DNA of 12,511 nucleotides from SVQP01 sp045660125 (GCA_045660125.1 JAZRDG010000008.1:1-12511), one strand, 5' to 3'. Positions 1-7,875 are shown, counted from the stretch's first letter. Program-made: numbers and translations. The notes: generated by a model not told the origin, from the sequence alone.

Positions 1-1
1 G

Positions 2-742
2 GCGTTTGACGTAGAGGCACGCGACGGCAAGTTTGGCGGCGGCTACTGCACCTGCTTCCCCAGATACAAGCAGCCCTTTATCCTTGCAAACTTCAACGGC
101 TCTTGCGGTGACGTGGACGTCATGACCCACGAATTCGGTCACGCGCTGGCAGCCAACTTTGCTTGCGAGCAGGATAACTTTGAGCTGGACGTGGGAGGCA
201 TGGAGACCGCAGAGTGCCACTCCATGAGCATGGAATTCCTTTGCTGGAAGTATATGGACAAGTTCTTTGGCGACAAGGCGCCCCTGTACAGAAAGCGTCA
301 CCTCTTGGATGCGCTGAGCTTTATTCCTTACGGCGTCATCGTGGACGAGTTCCAGCACCTGATGTACGCAAATCCCGACATGACTCCCGCACAGCGTAAG
401 CAGACTTACCTGGAGCTTGAGGCGAAGTACCGTCCTTACATGACGCTGACCGGCATTCCTTACATCGAGGAGGGAACCAGATGGCAGTATCAGATGCACA
501 TCTACGAAAGCCCCTTCTATTATATCGACTATTGCCTTGCGCAGACGGTTGCCATCGGCTTCCTTGTCGCTTCCTGCGAGAATTACGACGCGGCGCTTGA
601 AAAGTATCTGGCATTTGCCAAGTGCGGCGGCACCAAGGCGTTTGAGCAGCTGATCGAGGATGCAGGTCTTGCATCTCCCTTCAAGGATGGCGCACTTGAG
701 ATCCTTGCGGACAAGGCTGCAGAGATTGCAAAGAATATTTAA
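2..742 (+). CDS. M3 family oligoendopeptidase (PepF-like), 5' part missing
   Basis: Zinc metallopeptidase that cleaves oligopeptides, probably in the cytoplasm. The frame is open from base 2, so the gene starts before the window; 246 C-terminal residues are visible, under half of the usual ~560-600. The zinc site is HEFGH (visible residues 43-47), with the third ligand Glu 28 residues after the first His, in METAECHS, the M3 spacing. The downstream HIYESPFYYIDY segment matches the conserved His/Tyr substrate-binding region of M3 enzymes. The preceding GGGYCTCFP and ILANFNGS stretches are also typical of the PepF-like clade. No membrane segment or signal can be judged without the N-terminus. 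It ends with TAA just before a strong terminator, so it is the last gene of its transcript. The exact subfamily is uncertain; membership of M3 is not. Confidence 0.93.
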   Translation, partial: AFDVEARDGKFGGGYCTCFPRYKQPFILANFNGSCGDVDVMTHEFGHALAANFACEQDNFELDVGGMETAECHSMSMEFLCWKYMDKFFGDKAPLYRKRHLLDALSFIPYGVIVDEFQHLMYANPDMTPAQRKQTYLELEAKYRPYMTLTGIPYIEEGTRWQYQMHIYESPFYYIDYCLAQTVAIGFLVASCENYDAALEKYLAFAKCGGTKAFEQLIEDAGLASPFKDGALEILADKAAEIAKNI

Positions 743-746
743 CCCC

Positions 747-781
747 AAAAGGGCTGTCACACAGGTGGCAGCCCTTTTTTT
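747..781 (+). terminator. Rho-independent terminator after the M3 peptidase
   Basis: A 10-bp stem GGGCTGTCAC / GTGGCAGCCC (one T-G pair) around the loop ACAG is flanked by AAAA before and a run of seven T after. It lies four bases after the peptidase stop codon. Confidence 0.93.
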
Positions 782-803
782 ACACCAAAATTTCGCGTTT
801 TTA

Positions 804-832
804 TTGCAAAATTTTTAAGTTTGTGATACAAT
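804..832 (+). promoter_or_regulatory. Sigma-A-type promoter for the GH20 gene
   Basis: TTGCAA (804-809) and TACAAT (827-832) are separated by 17 bp, and TG one base before the -10 makes an extended -10. The predicted start of transcription near 839 leaves a ~35-nt leader to the ATG at 875. The region around it is AT-rich, unlike the genes. Confidence 0.75.
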
Positions 833-874
833 TAACATATATGATCGCTCCCGCGCGGAGAGAAAGGACACATT

Positions 875-2317
875 ATGGAAAACGTAGCGCTTGCCCTGAT
901 CCCTTATCCCAAATATATTACTTACAGACAAGAAATGCTTGCCATCATGCCCATCATGGAGATCTGCGATCCCATGTTCACGCGCCCTGCAAAGGCGTTT
1001 GCAGGTTATGCGCAAAGATTGGTTGGCGTGCGCTTTACCGAGGGTAGAGGTGCGTCTGTCGTGCTGCGTGTTGACCCCGATATGCAAAGCGGTGAATACT
1101 CGCTGCGCGTGCAGACCGCGCGCGTGGTGCTGTGTGCCGCAGATGAGCAGGGCATGCAGTATGCGCTGGCAACGCTGGGGCAATTGATGCGCGTGGTGGA
1201 CGGTCGCGTCAGCGTGCCCGTTTGCGAGGTGCGCGATCTGCCCGATTGCGAGCACAGATGCGTTATGATCGACCTTGCGCGTAACTGGCACCCCTTTGAT
1301 TATCTGCTTTCCTACGTGGATCTGTGCTGGTTCTATAAGGTCAGCCGCCTGCACCTGCACTTTACCGACGACCAAAGCTACACGCTGCAAAGCGCGCTTT
1401 ACCCCAAGCTTGCAACCGAGGGACGCAGCTATACGAACGAGGATATTGCGTACCTGAACAAGTACGCTGCCGAGCGCGGCATTTCGCTGATCCCCGAGAT
1501 CGACGTGCCCGGACATTGCACGCAGTTCTGCCTTGCATATCCCGAGATTTTCGGCACGGATAACATCATTCCGCAGACCGCCGAGGCGATGGAGGCAATG
1601 CAGGCACTGTTCTCCGAGCTTTGCGATACGTTCCCCAACGCAGAGTACGTGCACGTGGGCGGTGACGAGGCAGCTATTGAGAAATGGACCGCAAACGAGG
1701 CTTGCCGCGCATATGCCGAATCCTGCGGCATTGACTTTGACACCGCGGACAAGAGATACCTTGCCGAGCGCATGCTTGCCAACTTCGTGCAAAAGACTGC
1801 GGATGCGGTCATGGCAAAGGGCAAGAAGGTCATGGCTTGGGAGGGCTTTGCACCTGTTGTGAACGAGTTCGTTTCCAAGGATATCATTCTGCACAGCTGG
1901 GAAAACTATTATCAGACCACGCCGCAGCTGCTCGGGGCAGGCTTTAAGATCATCAACAGCTCCTGGTCGCCCATGTACGTGGTCACGCCTGCTGCATACT
2001 GGTCGCAAAAAGAGGTATTCGATTGGAGCATCTACCGCTGGCGTCCCGTGCACCCCGATTCTCCTTATCGCGGTGTCACGATCGAGATTCCTGCCAATGA
2101 AAACGTGCTGGGCGGTCAGCTGCTTGCATGGGGCGATACCATTCCCGGTAACTTCCCCACGGTCGCAGAGGGCATTGCCGAGGAGCGACGCCTTGTGGCA
2201 GAGCGTATGGCTGCGCTGGCAGAGAACACCTGGAACCGCGAAAAGATGCGCAACTATGCCGAGTTTACAGCGGCATACGAGGCACTTGCACGCGCTGCAG
2301 GAATTTTAATCGGATAA
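875..2317 (+). CDS. Glycoside hydrolase family 20 protein (beta-N-acetylhexosaminidase-like)
   Basis: Probably removes terminal beta-linked N-acetylglucosamine or N-acetylgalactosamine from glycans. Of 480 residues, about 1-130 form the small alpha/beta domain that precedes GH20 catalytic domains, and the rest the (beta/alpha)8 barrel. Visible barrel motifs are HFTDDQSY (162-169), PEIDVPGH (207-214), and the catalytic pair in HVGGDEA with Asp264 (polarises the substrate acetamido group) and Glu265 (acid/base). Later active-site Trp candidates are W322 (MAWEG) and W419 (LLAWGD). The start at 875 has AAAGGA six bases upstream. The N-terminus MENVALALIPYP has no signal peptide, so the enzyme should act in the cytoplasm on imported oligosaccharides. 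It has its own promoter and is monocistronic or weakly linked to the next gene. The substrate is not readable from sequence. Confidence 0.92.
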   Translation: MENVALALIPYPKYITYRQEMLAIMPIMEICDPMFTRPAKAFAGYAQRLVGVRFTEGRGASVVLRVDPDMQSGEYSLRVQTARVVLCAADEQGMQYALATLGQLMRVVDGRVSVPVCEVRDLPDCEHRCVMIDLARNWHPFDYLLSYVDLCWFYKVSRLHLHFTDDQSYTLQSALYPKLATEGRSYTNEDIAYLNKYAAERGISLIPEIDVPGHCTQFCLAYPEIFGTDNIIPQTAEAMEAMQALFSELCDTFPNAEYVHVGGDEAAIEKWTANEACRAYAESCGIDFDTADKRYLAERMLANFVQKTADAVMAKGKKVMAWEGFAPVVNEFVSKDIILHSWENYYQTTPQLLGAGFKIINSSWSPMYVVTPAAYWSQKEVFDWSIYRWRPVHPDSPYRGVTIEIPANENVLGGQLLAWGDTIPGNFPTVAEGIAEERRLVAERMAALAENTWNREKMRNYAEFTAAYEALARAAGILIG

Positions 2318-2341
2318 TTTCGCGAAAATTTGCACCGCCTA

Positions 2342-2370
2342 TTTACATTCGGCGCAATTTGTGTTACAAT
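2342..2370 (+). promoter_or_regulatory. Sigma-A-type promoter for the DUF1846-asparaginase-M18 operon
   Basis: TTTACA (2342-2347) and TACAAT (2365-2370) are 17 bp apart, with TG one base before the -10 (extended -10). A perfect 10-bp palindrome TTTCGCGAAA lies at 2318-2327, directly after the GH20 stop; its role, if any, is unknown. No terminator separates GH20 from this promoter, so read-through is possible. Confidence 0.72.
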
Positions 2371-2402
2371 AAAATGTATTTTTAATTCGATGGGGTGAGA
2401 CA

Positions 2403-3887
2403 ATGAAGATCGGCTTTAACAATGACAAATATCTGCAGCTGCAATCCGAGCAGATCAGAAAGCGCATTGACGAGTTTGGCGGCAAGCTTTATCTGGAGTT
2501 TGGCGGCAAGCTGTTTGACGACTATCATGCCGCGCGCGTGCTGCCCGGCTTTGCGCCCGACAGTAAGCTGCGCATGCTGCTGAGTCTGCGCGATCAGGCG
2601 GAGATCATTCTGGTGGTCAACGCTGCCGATATCGCAAAGAACAAAATGCGTGCCGATCTCGGTATCACCTACGACCAGGACGCTTTGCGCCTGATCGATA
2701 TTTTCCGCGACCTGTCCTTTACCGTGGATAGCGTGGTCATCACCTGCTACGCAGGGCAGCAGGCGGCAGACGATTTCCGCCGCAAGCTTGCGGATATCGG
2801 TGTCAACAGCTATCTGCATTATAAAATTGAGGGCTATCCCTCGGACGTGGAGCACATTGTCAGCCCTGCGGGCTTTGGCAAGAACGAGTTTGTCAAGACC
2901 ACAAAGCCCTTGGCAGTGGTCACCGCGCCGGGTCCCGGCAGCGGCAAGATGGCAACTTGCCTGTCTCAGCTGTATCACGAGCATATGCGCGGCGTGCACG
3001 CGGGATATGCCAAGTTTGAAACCTTCCCCATCTGGAATTTGCCCCTGCGCCATCCCGTCAACCTTGCCTACGAGGCAGCAACCGTGGATCTGGATGACGT
3101 CAACATGATCGACCCCTTCCATCTGGAGGCGTACGGTCAGACAACCGTAAACTACAACCGCGACGTGGAGATCTTCCCCGTGCTGCGCGCCATCATGACG
3201 CGCATTCAGGGCACCTCTCCGTATCAGTCGCCCACCGATATGGGCGTGAATATGGTCGGCTTCTGCATCGAGGATAACGACGCCGTGTGTGAGGCAGCGC
3301 GCAAGGAAGTGCTGCGCAGATATTACCAGACCGCCGTTTCCGAAAAGCAAAAGGGAAGTGACGGCACGCTGAACGCCAAAATGAAGATTTTGATGCAGCA
3401 GGCGGGCGTCAGCGCAGATTGCAACCCCGCAGTTGCCGCAGCCAATGCTCGCGCCGAGCAAACGGGTAACCCCGCAGGCGCAATGGTGCTGGAGGATGGC
3501 TCTGTGGTAACCGGTAAGACCTCCTCGCTGCTCGGTCCGTCCGCAGCCCTGCTGCTCAACGCACTCAAGCGCTTGGCAGGCATTCCCAAGGAAAAGGAGA
3601 TCATCAGCGCGGACGCGCTTGAGCCGATCTGTAAGCTCAAAACCGAGTATTTGCGTCAGAGCAACCCCAGATTGCACTCGGACGAGGTGTTGATCGCGCT
3701 TTCGATCAGCTCGGGCAGCCATGAAAATGCCGCGCTGGCACTTGCACAGCTGGACAAGCTGCGCTGCTGCGACGCGCATTTCTCGGTCATTCTCTCGCCC
3801 GTGGATGAGCGCACCTATAAGCGCCTTGGTATCAACGTCACCTGCGAACCTGTGGCAGGCGGTAAAAAAGGAAAAGTTAAATTATGA
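2403..3887 (+). CDS. DUF1846 (UPF0371) family protein of unknown function
   Basis: A 494-residue cytoplasmic protein, the full normal length of the DUF1846 family, whose biochemical role is not established to my knowledge. It is recognised by KLYLEFGGKLFDDYHAARVLPGF near residues 28-50, by HYKIEGYPSDVEHIVSP, and by TAPGPGSGKMATCLSQLYHE around 173-192. The APGPGSGK segment (175-182) resembles a phosphate-binding loop, but Lys182 is followed by Met instead of the Thr/Ser of a classical Walker A. Other family-like stretches are FPIWNLPLRHPVNLAYEAAT and MGVNMVGFCIEDN. The start is supported by GGGGTGA four bases before ATG. It is the first gene of an operon: its TGA overlaps the asparaginase ATG by 4 nt. 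The context suggests a link to amino-acid or peptide salvage, which is inference only. Confidence 0.9.
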   Translation: MKIGFNNDKYLQLQSEQIRKRIDEFGGKLYLEFGGKLFDDYHAARVLPGFAPDSKLRMLLSLRDQAEIILVVNAADIAKNKMRADLGITYDQDALRLIDIFRDLSFTVDSVVITCYAGQQAADDFRRKLADIGVNSYLHYKIEGYPSDVEHIVSPAGFGKNEFVKTTKPLAVVTAPGPGSGKMATCLSQLYHEHMRGVHAGYAKFETFPIWNLPLRHPVNLAYEAATVDLDDVNMIDPFHLEAYGQTTVNYNRDVEIFPVLRAIMTRIQGTSPYQSPTDMGVNMVGFCIEDNDAVCEAARKEVLRRYYQTAVSEKQKGSDGTLNAKMKILMQQAGVSADCNPAVAAANARAEQTGNPAGAMVLEDGSVVTGKTSSLLGPSAALLLNALKRLAGIPKEKEIISADALEPICKLKTEYLRQSNPRLHSDEVLIALSISSGSHENAALALAQLDKLRCCDAHFSVILSPVDERTYKRLGINVTCEPVAGGKKGKVKL

Positions 3888-4876
3888 AAAAGATCTTACT
3901 GATCGCAACCGGAGGCACGATAGCCTCCACTCCAACCGAACAGGGTCTTGCTCCCGGGCTGACGTCCCGGGAGCTTTTGGAAACCGTTCCCGAGCTGCAA
4001 AGCGTTTGTGAGATAGACACGCTGCAGCTGTTTAATCTGGATAGCACCAACATGTGCCACGTGCAATGGCTGGCAATTGCGCGCACCGTGCGCCAGCAGT
4101 ACGACGCGTACGACGGCTTTTTGATCACGCACGGCACGGACACCATGGCATACGCTGCCGCGGTGCTTTCCTATCTGATCCAGCAAAGCCCCAAGCCCGT
4201 GGTGCTGACGGGCGCGCAGCGTTCAATCTCGCAGCGCGATACCGATGCTCGCGAGAATTTGCTCAATGCCGCGATCTACGCAGCCGACGATGGCGCGCAG
4301 GGCGTGCACATCGTGTTTGACGGCAAGGTGATCGAGGGCACGCGCGCGACCAAAACGCGCACCAAGAGCTATGCCGCATTTTCCAGTATGGATTATCCCG
4401 AGGTGGCGGTTGTGCGCGGCGGCAGAGTGCTGCATTACGTGCGCACGCCCAAGCCCCAAGCGCCTATCTTTTTTGACGCGCTTGACCCCCGCGTGTTTGT
4501 GCTCAAGCTGACGCCCGGCATTCAGCCCGGTATTTTCGACTATCTTGCGGATAACTACCGCGCCGTGATCGTGGAAAGCTTTGGCGTGGGCGGCATTCCC
4601 GTGTATGATAGCGAGGCGTTTGCAGATAAGATCGCCATGCTGACCGAGCGCGGCGTGAAGGTCATCATCAAAACGCAGGTCGCGCACGAGGGCAGCGACA
4701 TGGAGGTGTATCGCGTGGGCTTTACCATCAAGCAGCGCTTTAATCTCTTGGAGGCTTACGATATGACCACCGAGGCAGCCTTTGCAAAAACCATGTGGGC
4801 GCTTGCCAACAGCGAGCACGATGCGGATTTCCGCACCTTGTTTGGCACGGCAGTCGGCGCGGACTCGGTCAACTGA
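3884..4876 (+). CDS. ansA: Type I L-asparaginase (AnsA-like)
   Basis: Hydrolyses L-asparagine to aspartate and ammonium. The 330-residue protein has the asparaginase signatures: ATGGTIAS with nucleophile Thr12, and ITHGTDTM with Thr85-Asp86 and the following helix. Lys157 in the RATK motif is the likely catalytic lysine by comparison with E. coli AnsA. The N-terminus MKKILLIATGGTIAS goes straight into the first strand, so there is no signal peptide; this fits the cytoplasmic, lower-affinity type I enzyme and not the periplasmic type II. The ATG overlaps the DUF1846 stop codon (ATGA), and an AAGGA lies about 11 bases upstream, implying translational coupling. A related glutaminyl-tRNA amidotransferase subunit (GatD) is an alternative family, but it is longer and archaeal, so asparaginase is preferred. 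Confidence 0.92.
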   Translation: MKKILLIATGGTIASTPTEQGLAPGLTSRELLETVPELQSVCEIDTLQLFNLDSTNMCHVQWLAIARTVRQQYDAYDGFLITHGTDTMAYAAAVLSYLIQQSPKPVVLTGAQRSISQRDTDARENLLNAAIYAADDGAQGVHIVFDGKVIEGTRATKTRTKSYAAFSSMDYPEVAVVRGGRVLHYVRTPKPQAPIFFDALDPRVFVLKLTPGIQPGIFDYLADNYRAVIVESFGVGGIPVYDSEAFADKIAMLTERGVKVIIKTQVAHEGSDMEVYRVGFTIKQRFNLLEAYDMTTEAAFAKTMWALANSEHDADFRTLFGTAVGADSVN

Positions 4877-4878
4877 AA

Positions 4879-4882
4879 GGAG
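4879..4882 (+). promoter_or_regulatory. Ribosome binding site fixing the M18 start
   Basis: AAAGGAG begins inside the asparaginase stop codon; its GGAG lies seven bases before ATG 4890 but only one base before ATG 4884. This makes 4890 the preferred start. Confidence 0.75.
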
Positions 4883-4889
4883 TATGAGT

Positions 4890-6182
4890 ATGTACACAAA
4901 GCAGCTTTTAACTTTTATAGAGAATAGCCCCACGGCATACGGCGCGGTGGATGCGTCCGCTGCAATGCTCAGAGAGCAGGGATATACCTATCTTGGCGCA
5001 CAGGATGCGTGGTCTTTAGAGCCCGGCAAGGGCTATTATACGGTGCAGAACGGCACCTCGATCATTGCTTTCCGTATGCCCAAGGGCAAGATTGACGGCA
5101 TGATGATCGCGGCAAGCCATAGTGATTCGCCCACCTTTAAGCTCAAGGCATGCTGTGAGGCGGATGCGTTTGGCACGTACGTCAAGCTCAACACCGAGCG
5201 TTACGGCGGCATGATCTTGTCCTCTTGGCTGGATAAGCCCCTGTCCTTGGCGGGCAGATTGGTGGTCAAGGAGGGCGACTGTATCAAGTCGGTCAGCGTG
5301 AAGGTGGACCGTGACCTTGTGCTGATCCCCAACGTGGCAATTCACCAGAACCGCAAGCATAACGACGGATTTGTATTCAACGCGCAGACCGATATGATGC
5401 CGCTTTACGGCATGGCAGACGCCAAGGGCACGCTGATTTCTCAGGTGGCAGAGGCGGCAGGCGTGAATGCCGATGACGTGATCGGCTCGGATCTGTATCT
5501 GTATAACCGTACCCCCGCAACCGTATGGGGCGCGGACAATGCATTCTTCTCCGCACCGCGCATTGATAATTTGATGTGCGCATACGGCACGCTGCAGGGT
5601 CTTTTGCAGGCAAGTCCTGCAGAGAATACGCTGCAGGTATGGGCTTGCTTTGATAACGAGGAAACGGGTAGCCATACAAAGCAGGGCGCAGGCGCACTTT
5701 GGATGCGTGATACCCTGGAGCGCGTTTGCGAGAGCACGGGCGCAGATCTGCGCCGCGTACTGCCCGCATCCATGCTGCTCAGCGCGGATAACGCACACGC
5801 AAAGCACCCCAACCACCCCGAGCTTTCGGACGCACAGAACGCACCGCGCATGGGCGGCGGCGTAGTCATTAAAGCAAACGCTTCGCAGAGCTACGCGACC
5901 GACGGCGTTTCCTGCGCAATCTTTAGCGAGATCTGCAAGAAGGCAGGCGTGCCCACGCAGTTCTTTGCAAATCGCTCTGACGCACCCGGCGGCTCCACAC
6001 TTGGCAGCATTGCAGATACGCTGCTGCCCATGAACACCGTGGATATCGGCATGGCACAGCTGGCAATGCACTCTTCCTATGAAACCGCTGCTTGCGCAGA
6101 TAACGCGCATATCGTAAACGCCTCTCGCGCGTTCTTCGAAACCGCAATCAAGCCCGACGGACAGGGAAGCTACAGAATTTAA
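4890..6182 (+). CDS. M18 family aminopeptidase (aspartyl aminopeptidase type)
   Basis: Di-zinc aminopeptidase that removes N-terminal residues, in this family often Asp or Glu, from peptides in the cytoplasm. The 430-residue length is normal. The metal and catalytic residues of the family are all present in order: H77 in ASHSDSP with Asp79, D226 in PRIDN, E257-E258 in DNEETGS, D300 in SADNAHAKHPNHPE (His303 nearby), and H394 in AMHSSYETA. The start at 4890 is chosen from the ribosome site; an in-frame ATG at 4884 is badly spaced. It is the third gene of the operon, 13 nt after the asparaginase, and ends before a strong terminator. Its pairing with asparaginase, both yielding or handling acidic residues, points to aspartate/asparagine salvage. 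The exact residue preference cannot be read from sequence. Confidence 0.94.
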   Translation: MYTKQLLTFIENSPTAYGAVDASAAMLREQGYTYLGAQDAWSLEPGKGYYTVQNGTSIIAFRMPKGKIDGMMIAASHSDSPTFKLKACCEADAFGTYVKLNTERYGGMILSSWLDKPLSLAGRLVVKEGDCIKSVSVKVDRDLVLIPNVAIHQNRKHNDGFVFNAQTDMMPLYGMADAKGTLISQVAEAAGVNADDVIGSDLYLYNRTPATVWGADNAFFSAPRIDNLMCAYGTLQGLLQASPAENTLQVWACFDNEETGSHTKQGAGALWMRDTLERVCESTGADLRRVLPASMLLSADNAHAKHPNHPELSDAQNAPRMGGGVVIKANASQSYATDGVSCAIFSEICKKAGVPTQFFANRSDAPGGSTLGSIADTLLPMNTVDIGMAQLAMHSSYETAACADNAHIVNASRAFFETAIKPDGQGSYRI

Positions 6183-6184
6183 TC

Positions 6185-6215
6185 AAAAAAGACGGCAGGG
6201 AACTGCCGTCTTTTT
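6185..6215 (+). terminator. Rho-independent terminator of the DUF1846-asparaginase-M18 operon
   Basis: A perfect 8-bp stem GACGGCAG / CTGCCGTC with loop GGAA is preceded by six A and followed by five T. The A-run also lets it work in the opposite direction. Confidence 0.93.
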
Positions 6216-6227
6216 ATAACCCTGACG

Positions 6228-6430
6228 CCCCCACGATCAAAAGTTTTCGCCCGCCTTTTTCAAAAGGCGGCGCAGGTCAAGGGCGCGTAGCCCTTGTCGC
6301 TCGTCGCAACGAGCGAAACTCTCCCATCGCCGTTTTTTTGGTTCTTTTTTGCGGCTACTCCGTCAAAAAAGAACGGAGCGAATTTCCTCACACAATATCT
6401 CGAGGGGCGGGCGATCAATGATCGCCCCTA
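6228..6430 (+). repeat. Hairpin-rich intergenic sequence, probable composite of interspersed repeats
   Basis: This ~200-bp gap holds no credible gene. It contains five consecutive inverted repeats: CCGCCTTTT/AAAAGGCGG (6251-6270); CAAGGGC/GCCCTTG (6278-6296); TCGCTCGT/ACGAGCGA (6297-6316); GTTCTTTTTT/AAAAAAGAAC (6341-6374, with inner CGG/CCG); and GGGCGATCA/TGATCGCCC (6409-6427). CTCCGT (6358-6363) can instead pair with ACGGAG (6373-6378). The first and last motifs resemble palindromic repeats I recall as common between Clostridia genes, but one copy in one window cannot prove repetition. Boundaries and strand are arbitrary. A structured RNA is the alternative reading. Confidence 0.5.
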
Positions 6431-6444
6431 CGTGACATTGGGAA

Positions 6445-6473
6445 TTGACAAACCCACCCGATTCTGTTATAAT
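6445..6473 (+). promoter_or_regulatory. Full-consensus sigma-A promoter for the CBM9-HAD operon
   Basis: TTGACA (6445-6450) and TATAAT (6468-6473) both match consensus exactly with the ideal 17-bp spacer, and TG one base upstream of the -10 extends it. The start of transcription should be near 6480, 25 bases before the ATG. It is the strongest-looking promoter in the window and sits directly after the last palindrome of the intergenic repeat. Confidence 0.92.
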
Positions 6474-6504
6474 AAAAGCAAGAAACGTGCTTTGGAGGTA
6501 CATC

Positions 6505-7116
6505 ATGCAGGAATATAAAATTTTGACCTATTCGGAAATGCCGACCGATTGGACGGGCGTGCCCCGCGCCATGATCGATCAATACGCTTGGAGCGAGGCG
6601 TATATGCCCGCGACCTATGCACAGCTGGTCAAGATTGAGGGCTATGGCTTTGCCTTGCGCATGGTCTGCCACGAGCAAAATCCGCGCGCGGTGTATACCG
6701 AGTACAATCAGCCCATCTATACCGATTCCTGCCTGGAATTTTTCGCTGCCTGGGATCATACGCAGCAAAAATACCTCAACATGGAAATGAATGCAAACGG
6801 TGCGCTGCTCTCTTGCGTGGGCAAGGACAGATACGAGCGCACCCCCACCTTGGACGTGTGCGGCGAGCTGCCGACGGTAGAGGGATTTGTTACGGATACC
6901 GAGTGGGGCATTGTTGCGCGCATTCCGTTCTCGGTGATTAAGGGCGTTTACGGACTTGACGCCGATACCTTTGCGCCCGGCTATACCTTTATGGGCAACT
7001 TTTATAAGTGCGGCGACGAGACCGCCGTGCCGCATTACGGCTCTTGGAGCAGAGTGGGCACAGAAAAGCCCGACTTCCACCGCCCTGAATACTTTGGAAA
7101 GCTGGTGATCGCATGA
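6505..7116 (+). CDS. Carbohydrate-binding family 9-like protein (CBM9-like)
   Basis: A 203-residue protein resembling the stand-alone CBM9-like domain proteins of Clostridia. Such domains are beta-sandwiches that bind sugar ends. Supporting stretches are the opening W..VP..ID.YAW pattern, the central IYTDSCLEFFAAWD strand pair, LNMEMNANGALL, and the closing WGIVARIPFSVI ... GYTFMGNFYKCGD ... HYGSWSRVGTEKPDFHRPEYFGKLVI. There is no signal peptide, anchor or attached enzyme domain, so a cytoplasmic role is implied. The start at 6505 has GGAGG (6494-6498) six bases upstream; the frame is open further upstream, but that part lies in the promoter. Its TGA overlaps the ATG of the first HAD gene, so the products may act on the same compound. 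Ligand and function are not known. Confidence 0.75.
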   Translation: MQEYKILTYSEMPTDWTGVPRAMIDQYAWSEAYMPATYAQLVKIEGYGFALRMVCHEQNPRAVYTEYNQPIYTDSCLEFFAAWDHTQQKYLNMEMNANGALLSCVGKDRYERTPTLDVCGELPTVEGFVTDTEWGIVARIPFSVIKGVYGLDADTFAPGYTFMGNFYKCGDETAVPHYGSWSRVGTEKPDFHRPEYFGKLVIA

Positions 7117-7865
7117 AGGTCTTAGCATGTGATTACGACGGCACGCTCAACGTGGGCGGAAAGGTCAGTAAGGAAAATTTAGAGGCAATCGACGCATGGC
7201 GCGCCGCAGGCAATTTGTTTGGCATGGTCAGCGGCAGATATCTGCGCTATTTGCGTGAGTTTATGGAAAAGGATGGCGTGCATTACGATTTTTTGGTCGG
7301 CAATAACGGCTCGGTCATTTCGGATGAGAACGGCAAGGCAAGCGAGTGCATCGGCATTTCGGTGCATACGGTCGAGCAGCTGCTTTGTAAGATCAGAGAG
7401 ACCAACCCCAACCATATTTCGGTCTCCTTTGACGAGGAGAGTGTGCTTGTGACACCCGAAAGCCAAGTTTACGTGCAGGACGGCGCGCTGGTCATTGACG
7501 AAAAGCGCATTGACCTTGTCACGCAGCTGCATGCAAACTTTTTGGAGGATGGCAAAGCCGTGCGCCTGCGCGATGCGTGCATCGGTGCGTTTGGCAATGA
7601 GGTGCAGTGCATCATGCCGGGCATACTGGGCATTGATTTTATCAGCGTGCACGCAGGCAAGGCAGTGGGATTGCGCCGCTTAATGGAGTTGCGCGATATC
7701 CGCCCCGAGATCATTCTGACCGTGGGAGACGGCGAAAACGACCTTGCCATGCTCCAAGCCCCCGATTTTTGCGGCTACGCTATGCAAAGCTCCATGCCCG
7801 TGGTGCTGGAGCGTGTCAGCCGCAGAACCGAGAGCGTTGCGGCGTTGATTCGGGAATATTTATAA
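7113..7865 (+). CDS. HAD-IIB (Cof-type) phosphatase, first of a tandem pair
   Basis: A 250-residue haloacid-dehalogenase hydrolase, probably a Mg-dependent phosphatase of sugar phosphates or similar small molecules. All four HAD motifs are visible: DYDGT with nucleophile Asp7 and acid/base Asp9, VSGR with Ser40, Lys183 in HAGKAVGL, and GDGENDLAML with Asp206 and Asp210. The stretch between ~75 and 185 is the type IIB cap, which selects the substrate. The ATG overlaps the stop of the CBM9-like gene (ATGA) and has only a weak ribosome site, so it is probably translated by coupling. It is about 50% identical, without gaps, to the next gene by my hand alignment. The substrate is not identifiable. 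Confidence 0.9.
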   Translation: MKVLACDYDGTLNVGGKVSKENLEAIDAWRAAGNLFGMVSGRYLRYLREFMEKDGVHYDFLVGNNGSVISDENGKASECIGISVHTVEQLLCKIRETNPNHISVSFDEESVLVTPESQVYVQDGALVIDEKRIDLVTQLHANFLEDGKAVRLRDACIGAFGNEVQCIMPGILGIDFISVHAGKAVGLRRLMELRDIRPEIILTVGDGENDLAMLQAPDFCGYAMQSSMPVVLERVSRRTESVAALIREYL

Positions 7866-7875
7866 AGATCAGAGC

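Noticed and set aside
815..2053. Long open frame on the minus strand (412 codons), antisense to GH20
   Set aside because: It is a shadow of codon bias in the GH20 gene: low complexity, His/Cys/Arg-rich, no family motifs, while the plus strand has clear GH20 signatures.
2472..2512. 17-bp direct repeat GAGTTTGGCGGCAAGCT twice, 24 bp apart, at the start of the DUF1846 gene
   Set aside because: It encodes the doubled EFGGKL motif that I recall as conserved in this family, so it is protein sequence and not a DNA repeat.
2382..3779. Long minus-strand frame opposite the DUF1846 gene
   Set aside because: The plus-strand protein is full length and family-like; the antisense product has no recognisable motif or ribosome site.
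5016..6110. Long minus-strand frame opposite the M18 gene
   Set aside because: Cys/His/Ala-rich shadow product without motifs; all M18 ligands lie on the plus strand.
6294..6518. 74-codon frame across the intergenic hairpins
   Set aside because: It covers the repeat and the consensus promoter, has no ribosome site, and its composition follows the hairpins.
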